Assembly: GCF_046297595.1 (NCBI RefSeq)
Contig: NZ_JBKBHT010000002.1
Location: 62,001-126,000 of the forward strand
DNA length: 64,000 nt
Origin: Ferrovibrio sp046297595
GTDB taxonomy: Bacteria; Pseudomonadota; Alphaproteobacteria; Ferrovibrionales; Ferrovibrionaceae
Direction: 5' to 3'
In this document: one piece after another, positions 59,308 to 64,000 of the stretch
Numbering within the stretch: position 1 is the first letter of the stretch
Layout: every line of letters begins with the position of its first letter
The notes under the pieces: generated by a model
Told to the model about the DNA's origin: nothing
Databases searched by the model: none
The model's input: only the letters and a program-made list of their open reading frames with translations
Translations under genes and position numbers: made by a program

Positions 59308-59910
59308 TTAAGTCACGGCCACCACGTAGGCCGTGCCGATGTGATAGAAGGTGAAGAGATCCTGCATGGCATCGCCCAGTAGCTGATGCTTGGTCGGATC
59401 GATGATCAGCACGCCAAAATTGGGATCGAAGATGTAGGTCTTGCCGTTGTAGGAAGCCGCCGCGATGCAGTGCGCACCGCCAGTGCAGGTGAAGCGGATC
59501 ACGACGAGCGGCGGTTTGGTGGTGGAGGCCGCCAGCCCCGCCGCGATACGGTTGGCGAGAGTGGCCGCGTCGGTGGCGCTGTCGTTCGGCGCCAGGCTCT
59601 TGGCATGGCGCGCCTTGCGCGAACCCAGTTCGAGGCAATCGACCACCGACTGATACCAGCCGTCGCCATTGAGGATGGTGACGTAGCCGATCTGTTGCTG
59701 GCCGATCTGCTTGAAGTAGATCGGGCCTTTCGCCTTCATGGCATGCCAGACCTCGTTCGGCGCCGGCGCGCCAGGCTGGGCACATTCGATGATCCAGTTG
59801 ATGCTGAGCATGCGGCAGATGCCGCCGGCGGTCTGCTCGTTGCCGACGTAATCGAGGATCAGCCCCTGGCTGCCGCGATCCATCGGATTGACATAGTCGT
59901 TGATAGCCAT
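59308..59910 (-). CDS. YopT-like (C58-type) cysteine peptidase domain protein, copy B
   Basis: A 200-residue paralogue of the next gene. The triad is Cys32 in AGGICRMLSINWIIE, His147 in GGAHCIAAAS and Asp162 in YIFDPNFGVLII; the FDPNxG block is the most characteristic of the YopT group. ATG 59910 has a strong Shine-Dalgarno (AAGGAGAG). Longer in-frame starts run into the upstream gap. The tandem pair probably arose by duplication. Confidence 0.7.
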   Translation of the reverse strand: MAINDYVNPMDRGSQGLILDYVGNEQTAGGICRMLSINWIIECAQPGAPAPNEVWHAMKAKGPIYFKQIGQQQIGYVTILNGDGWYQSVVDCLELGSRKARHAKSLAPNDSATDAATLANRIAAGLAASTTKPPLVVIRFTCTGGAHCIAAASYNGKTYIFDPNFGVLIIDPTKHQLLGDAMQDLFTFYHIGTAYVVAVT

Positions 59911-60004
59911 TGTCGCTCTCCTTGCTTGGTTGGCCGGCCCTGCCGGCCGTTCAGCCGGACGCGCGCCCACCGCCGCGCGACCCGGATCCGTGTTGCGTCG
60001 GCCC

Positions 60005-60841
60005 TCAGGCCGCACCATTCGCTGCTTTGGTCGCCGCGCCGCTGGCAACAGGCGCGTCGTCGCGCACCAGCAGCCACTTGGCCCGCGTCAGGAAATCGGC
60101 GCGGTCGGCCAGGCCGTTGAAGCCGCCATTGACGCGACGCGTGATTTCGCGCAGGTCGTCGCGGTCAGCGAGCGCGTTGAGCTGGCGCTTGTCCCAGAAC
60201 CAGCCGGCGACATCGACGGCAAGGTCGGGATCGGTGGCCACCAGACTGGGCTTGTCGGTGGTTTCGAAATTCTTGCCGCAGGCCTTGCCGTATTCGCGGT
60301 AATTGGCGCGGCCGGTGAGCTGGATCAGGCCGCGGCCCTTGAACAGCGGTCCGTCGCCCGGCTGGGTATTGCCGAGGTCGACACGGCCTTCATAGGCCTC
60401 GCCGCTGGCGATCTCCTCGGTATAGCGCAGGCAGCCGCTTTCATGGCCGATCTGCGCCAGGAAATGCGCCATGCGCAGCGGCGTGTTGATCTGGTAGCGG
60501 TTCATGGTGGCCAGGATGGCGTCGAAGAAAGCGTCGATCCGGGCCGCCTGCGCGCTGGTCATCACGATCCACAGCTTCTGCCGCACCAGGGCCGGCGGCA
60601 GGCCGCGCCGCAGGGCATCGAGGATTTCGTCGTTGGCGGTGACCGGCGTGTCGCTGCGCGCGCCGATGGCCTTGCAGAAAGTGGCGAGCGCCGCGGCGCT
60701 GCTGGGACCCCAGGCGCCATCGACCTTGAGATCGCTGGCCAGGCCACAGCGGTCGCGGTTCATGTTGAGCAGGAGCTGGACGCAGCGCACGTCGTTCGCC
60801 GCATTCACTCCGCCATTGCCGACCGAATTGCTGATGCACAT
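60005..60841 (-). CDS. GH19-family muramidase/chitinase-like enzyme with peptidoglycan-binding N-terminus
   Basis: A 278-residue protein without an obvious signal peptide. The N-terminal ~75 residues look like a PG-binding-1 helical domain (VRCVQLLLNMNRD, LKVDGAWGPSSAAALATFC). The rest is a GH19 lysozyme-like fold: MAHFLAQIGHESGCLRYTEEI with the catalytic Glu, then GPLFKGRGLIQLTGRANYREYGK. Such enzymes cleave peptidoglycan or chitin and are common as phage endolysins and secretion-system hydrolases. It lies in the middle of the leftward cluster, 90 bp upstream of the peptidase genes. Confidence 0.85.
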   Translation of the reverse strand: MCISNSVGNGGVNAANDVRCVQLLLNMNRDRCGLASDLKVDGAWGPSSAAALATFCKAIGARSDTPVTANDEILDALRRGLPPALVRQKLWIVMTSAQAARIDAFFDAILATMNRYQINTPLRMAHFLAQIGHESGCLRYTEEIASGEAYEGRVDLGNTQPGDGPLFKGRGLIQLTGRANYREYGKACGKNFETTDKPSLVATDPDLAVDVAGWFWDKRQLNALADRDDLREITRRVNGGFNGLADRADFLTRAKWLLVRDDAPVASGAATKAANGAA

Positions 60842-60970
60842 GGAACATCTCCCTTGCTGCGGGCACAGGATTCCCAGGCGGCAAGGCGCGAAGGCGTCGC
60901 CACGGAGGAAGTCGTGCCGTGTTGGATTGGCCGGCGGGTCGGGCGCGATGAGCGCCAGCCCGCGCAGCTT

Positions 60971-61372
60971 TCAGTCGCGCTTCTGCGCCGGCTGCAGTCT
61001 GATCTTCTGGCTGGCGCCGCGATCCGCGCCGACCAGTTCAAGCTGCAGGTCGGCACCGTCGTTCTGCACCCGCGCGTACCCCTGGGTATAGGGCCGGCAG
61101 GCGCCGGCGCCCGAACCCCGGAAGGAATAGATCGCGGCCTTGTCGCGGATGCCGGAATATTCCAGCTCGAAGCCGCAGACCCAGGGTTCCTGGAAGCGGA
61201 TGCGGCCGCCGGCATCGCCGGGTGCCTTCGCAGCCTCCAGGCTCAGGATCACCACCACCGGGCGGCCGCGATCCTCCAGACTGCCGCGATATTCGCCACC
61301 GGCCGGCTGGGCCAGGACAGGTGCCGCAGCCAGCAGGGTGGCGGCGAAGAAGGTGAGAAGCGTGCTTGTCAT
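60971..61372 (-). CDS. Exported hypothetical protein
   Basis: A 133-residue protein with a signal peptide (TSTLLTFFAATLLAAAPVLA, cleavage near 22). The mature domain is beta-rich with two Cys (PWVCGFELEYSG and GACRPYTQG) that may form a disulfide. A GGGAGA site precedes the ATG. No family recognised. In this cluster it may be an inhibitor or accessory of the periplasmic hydrolase, which is a guess from position. Confidence 0.65.
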   Translation of the reverse strand: MTSTLLTFFAATLLAAAPVLAQPAGGEYRGSLEDRGRPVVVILSLEAAKAPGDAGGRIRFQEPWVCGFELEYSGIRDKAAIYSFRGSGAGACRPYTQGYARVQNDGADLQLELVGADRGASQKIRLQPAQKRD

Positions 61373-61415
61373 CTTTGTCTCCCGTGTCGTCAGGCGTTGA
61401 AGATGTGGCGCGGTA

Positions 61416-61643
61416 TCAGTTGGTGAGCAGCGCCAGGGTTTCGGCGATCACGCGGGCCAGGCGCGGCTGGAACAGGCCGATGGCGATCAGTGCCAGCACG
61501 GCAAGCAGCAGGATGACGATGGTGATCTGGAGCAGGCGGGCCTTGTCCCCGGTCGCCAGCGGGGGATCGACGATGTCGCGCAAGATGGATGCCTCCTTGT
61601 CCGAGAGAACGAGCAGCAATGTGTCGTCAGAGCGTTTCGCCAT
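61416..61643 (-). CDS. Small single-helix membrane protein
   Basis: A 75-residue protein with one membrane helix (LLQITIVILLLAVLALIAIGLF, about 37-60) after a charged cytoplasmic N-terminus (MAKRSDDTLLLVLSDKEASI). It overlaps the upstream gene by 17 bp and has a GGGGAGA site. Size and topology would fit a holin-like or tethering protein, but there is no direct evidence. Unrecognised family. Confidence 0.65.
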   Translation of the reverse strand: MAKRSDDTLLLVLSDKEASILRDIVDPPLATGDKARLLQITIVILLLAVLALIAIGLFQPRLARVIAETLALLTN

Positions 61644-62016
61644 CTGTGGTCTTCTCCCCCTGTTGCATGGTCTCTGCGTTGATGGTACGGCCGTAGCGGC
61701 TGAGCAGCTTGCCTTCCAGCCGAACCTCGACCTGCTCGCCATTCGCGTCGCGCACACCGATGGACAGCCGCAGCAGATTGCCGTCGCGGTCGACGGTCTG
61801 CAGCTTGGGCCGGCCGATGCGCAGGGCGAAGGCGCCGGCCTCGGCCATGCCGCCGGTGGCAGCGGCCTCCTTCGGGCCGATGCGTTCCAGCGTGGCGGCC
61901 AGGTCGACATCCATCGAGGTGACCTGGGCCTCGGCGCCGCCGCGCGTCTGCCTGTGCGCCACGCCGAAGGCGATGCCGATGGAACGCGCGAAATCCTCCA
62001 GCCGACGGATCGTCAT
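61627..62016 (-). CDS. Hypothetical protein of the DUF2589-type cluster
   Basis: A 129-residue protein from ATG 62016, which overlaps the previous gene's stop (ATGA). It is beta-rich, with TSMDVDLAATLERIG, FALRIGRPKLQTVDRDGNLLRLSIGVRD and EVEVRLEGKLLSRYG. It has no signal peptide or membrane helix. I do not recognise a family; the pattern resembles the strand repeats of the DUF2589 proteins at the head of the cluster. Confidence 0.6.
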   Translation of the reverse strand: MTIRRLEDFARSIGIAFGVAHRQTRGGAEAQVTSMDVDLAATLERIGPKEAAATGGMAEAGAFALRIGRPKLQTVDRDGNLLRLSIGVRDANGEQVEVRLEGKLLSRYGRTINAETMQQGEKTTDGETL

Positions 62017-62282
62017 GACATTGCCTTGTCTTCGAGCCAGTAGGGTTTGCGCGGGAACCCGATGTGATAGACCATCGCCTGCAGCACCACCTGGTGCTCG
62101 CCGATATTGAGCAGGCTGAAATTCTTCTCGATGCCGATGATGCGTCCGCGCGCCGTGGGCTCGAGGCATTTGTTGAGCAATTCGGCTTCCGCCTGGATGG
62201 CCTCTTCCGACGACAGCCTTTCCGGGTCGGTACTGCCGACCGTGATGCGTTTCACGTATCTCACATCCGTCAAATCGAACAT
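62013..62282 (-). CDS. Small hypothetical protein
   Basis: An 89-residue soluble protein (FDLTDVRYVKRITVGSTDPERL, then EAELLNKCLEPTARGRIIGIEKNFSLLNIGEHQVVLQAMVYHIGFPRKPYWLE). No family recognised. It is coupled to the next gene by a 4-bp overlap and lies 68 bp after the first DUF2589 gene. Confidence 0.6.
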   Translation of the reverse strand: MFDLTDVRYVKRITVGSTDPERLSSEEAIQAEAELLNKCLEPTARGRIIGIEKNFSLLNIGEHQVVLQAMVYHIGFPRKPYWLEDKAMS

Positions 62283-62350
62283 TGTGAAACACCTTCCCGG
62301 AAAAGCCCGGCCGTTTAAGGCCCCTTACGCGTTACCTGCCCTGCAGAGGC

Positions 62351-62980
62351 TTAGTGCTGGGTGATCGCCTTCGGCGCCACCGAGCTGGCGATCATGTCGA
62401 GCACGCGCGCCAGGCCTTCGGGCATGCCGTCGTCGCTGGCATGCACCTCGACGTGGTACTTGGCCGACTGGTCGGTGGAGCGGGTGTTCTCCTTGTGCGA
62501 GGAGACCGAGCCCGAGATCTTCACCGTGGCGCTGATCGGGCCCCAGCCGATCTTGGCCTGGGCTTCCATCGCCGCCTGCATGTCGGTGGCTTCCTTCGAG
62601 GCTTCGGAGTTCTTCACCTCCATGTCGAAGGTGATGTCGACCTTGTTGATCGACAGGTTCGGCACCTTGACCACCGCCAGCAGCGGCACGCTGAGTTCCA
62701 CCGTCTCCATCGGCAGGGTGGCGGCGCCATCCTCCGGGGCCTTCTGGGTCGAAGGCCGGTCGAACTTGAAGGTGACGTTGCGCACGTCGCCGACGGCGTT
62801 CGGATCGGCGACGGCGCCCTGGGCCGGCGCAGGCGGCGGCAGGAAGCCGATCACCTTGATGAAGTTGGCCGTGGCGTTGGCCAGGCGGATCTGAGCGTCG
62901 CAGGCCGCAGTAAGCGGACCGCCGATCAGATCGCCCATGGGCAGGCCGCGGAATTGGTCGGCCATTGAGAAATTCGGCAT
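62351..62980 (-). CDS. DUF2589-domain protein, copy A
   Basis: A 209-residue protein matching DUF2589: FRGLPMGDLIGGPLTAACDAQIRLANATANFIKVIGF at the N-terminus and the strand-rich VELSVPLLAVVKVPNLSINKVDITFDMEVKN, then WGPISATVKISGSVSSHKENTRSTDQSAKYHVEVHA. No signal peptide. DUF2589 proteins are uncharacterised, often encoded as two neighbouring copies, as here. A good GAGGAG site precedes ATG 62980. Confidence 0.8.
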   Translation of the reverse strand: MPNFSMADQFRGLPMGDLIGGPLTAACDAQIRLANATANFIKVIGFLPPPAPAQGAVADPNAVGDVRNVTFKFDRPSTQKAPEDGAATLPMETVELSVPLLAVVKVPNLSINKVDITFDMEVKNSEASKEATDMQAAMEAQAKIGWGPISATVKISGSVSSHKENTRSTDQSAKYHVEVHASDDGMPEGLARVLDMIASSVAPKAITQH

Positions 62981-63001
62981 GGAACGGACTCCTCTGGTTG
63001 G

Positions 63002-63559
63002 TTAGATGGACTTGTCGAGATGGTGGATCAGCCGCGCCATGCCTTCTGACGGAGGCTGACTCTCGACCCGGAGGGTGATGTGGGCCATCGGCCCGCCATC
63101 ACGATTCTTCGAAGCGCTCATGTCGACGCTTAAAGGCGCATGGGTATCGCTGGGCCAGACATCGGGCTTGGCGGCATCCTGGCCGTCCTTCGCCGCATCG
63201 TCCTTGCCATTGGTGCTGTCGGCGGCGGTATCGGCCGCTTTCGCGGAACTCAGTTTCGGTTCCGGCTTGCCGGGTTCGGGCTGGCCGCCCAGGCCAACAT
63301 CGAAGCTGATCTCCATGTCCTTGACGGCGAGCAGCCGCGCGCCGATCAGCGACAACAGCGGCACGCGCACCAGGCGTTCGTCGCCATCCTGGGCATCCGG
63401 TGCCATGGAGGGCAGCCGCACATCGACGCTGACCGGCCGGTTGTCGGCGTCGAAATACTGCCGCACGGTGGAAATCTGGTAGCGGTGGATCTTGTCCTGC
63501 GCCTCGGCGACGGCACCGGCGATGCTTTGGATCAGATGATGCAGAGACAGGTTGGCCAC
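63002..63559 (-). CDS. DUF2589-like protein, copy B
   Basis: A 185-residue protein from GTG 63559 after GGGGGAGAG. The N-terminus ANLSLHHLIQSIAGAVAEAQDKIHRYQI, then VRVPLLSLIGARLLAVKDMEISFDV, parallels copy A. The centre is a low-complexity Lys/Asp/Ala linker (about 105-145) and the end MAHITLRVESQPPSEGMARLIHHLDKS resembles copy A's HASDDGMPEGLARVLDMI. It heads the leftward cluster. Longer open frame to 63976 is not supported. Confidence 0.7.
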   Translation of the reverse strand: MANLSLHHLIQSIAGAVAEAQDKIHRYQISTVRQYFDADNRPVSVDVRLPSMAPDAQDGDERLVRVPLLSLIGARLLAVKDMEISFDVGLGGQPEPGKPEPKLSSAKAADTAADSTNGKDDAAKDGQDAAKPDVWPSDTHAPLSVDMSASKNRDGGPMAHITLRVESQPPSEGMARLIHHLDKSI

Positions 63560-63776
63560 GTTCCGCTCTCCCCCTTGGCCGCCCCCCGTTGACGAGGGCG
63601 GTGCTGCTGGCGTTTCGGTAGCAGTACATCCGGAAGTGATCCCTTGTGCACCGCGTCCTATCCGCTTGCGGGTGATCAAAGCGCAAGCGGCCAGAAGCGT
63701 CGCGGGACCGGCGTCCCAAAAACCTGGATGGGTGTCCCAAACGCGCCAAGCGGCGGATTGGTACTCTTGTATGCGC

Positions 63777-64000
63777 TCACGCGATGGCCAATTCTCTGAT
63801 CCAATGGGCGAAGGGTGCCTGTTCGCCCATGTCGGCAGAGGATGCCGCAGGCAGAATGGCCGCGAGCAAAGCCGCATCGCCGCGCTGCACCGCACGGCGC
63901 GCCTCGCGCGGCGACAGGCCGAAGGCATCGCGGAACAGGCGGCTGAAATGCGCCTCGTCGCTGAAGCCTTTTTCATAAGCGATGTCGGCGATACGCTGGC
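63777..64000 (-). CDS. AraC-family transcriptional regulator, C-terminal part (start outside window)
   Basis: The last 74 codons of a leftward gene, entering from the right window edge and ending at TGA (63777-63779). The sequence RIADIAYEKGFSDEAHFSRLFRDAFGLSPREARR is the second HTH and signature of AraC/XylS regulators. A tail of ~35 residues follows. It lies 218 bp upstream of the DUF2589 cluster in the same direction and may control it. Confidence 0.85.
   Translation of the reverse strand, partial: QRIADIAYEKGFSDEAHFSRLFRDAFGLSPREARRAVQRGDAALLAAILPAASSADMGEQAPFAHWIRELAIA

Overview
The window is GC-rich chromosomal DNA from an alphaproteobacterium, possibly a Rhodospirillales-type lineage; the genus cannot be set from this sequence. 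The evidence is a SUV3-like RNA helicase, an NDUFA9-like NAD(P)-binding protein, a FixL-type PAS kinase, a NIT-domain chemoreceptor, methylmalonyl-CoA mutase and intergenic palindromic hairpins of a kind common in this class. No rRNA, CRISPR array or recognisable transposase was seen. One tRNA, tRNA-Arg(CCT), is present.

Left core (1-31740). In order: the end of an isocitrate dehydrogenase; a GlpR-like regulator heading an ABC importer and a GpdQ-like phosphodiesterase, probably a glycerophosphodiester or related phospho-compound operon; a CHAD protein; a GAF protein; a hybrid PAS kinase divergent from a CheY-like regulator; a GMC oxidoreductase; a MAPEG protein; two chemoreceptors flanking rnk; methylmalonyl-CoA mutase; an AT-rich foreign TIR-like gene; and modE-modABC with a close match to the ModE operator. 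A thioesterase and the SUV3-like helicase follow. The modC product lacks about a dozen residues near the D-loop.

Integrated element (31801-51227). A 19.4-kb element sits in the 3' end of tRNA-Arg(CCT), bounded by a perfect 17-bp direct repeat. It carries a tyrosine integrase at the left end and a rolling-circle-type Rep at the right end. Between them are an XRE-controlled operon with a secreted hydrolase, a DUF2971 pair, a serine recombinase, a TIR protein, a short Argonaute with its SIR2-APAZ partner (SPARSA), and a restriction system of PD-(D/E)XK nuclease, Vsr and C5 methyltransferase. It is a compact defence-carrying element without visible capsid or conjugation genes.

Beyond attR (51245-53802) lies a second Vsr-C5 methyltransferase-nuclease operon. 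Its methyltransferase is a clear paralogue of the one inside the element, but its nuclease is unrelated.

Right core (54059-64000). A DUF6134 protein is followed by a translationally coupled four-gene operon (thermostable-hemolysin family, AMP-dependent ligase, haem-oxygenase-like diiron protein, SDR) that looks like an uncharacterised fatty-acid-type pathway. Next is a nine-gene leftward cluster: two DUF2589-type proteins, three small proteins, an exported protein, a GH19 muramidase/chitinase-like enzyme and two tandem YopT-like cysteine peptidases. An AraC-type regulator is cut by the window end. This last cluster and the element are the least explained parts of the window.
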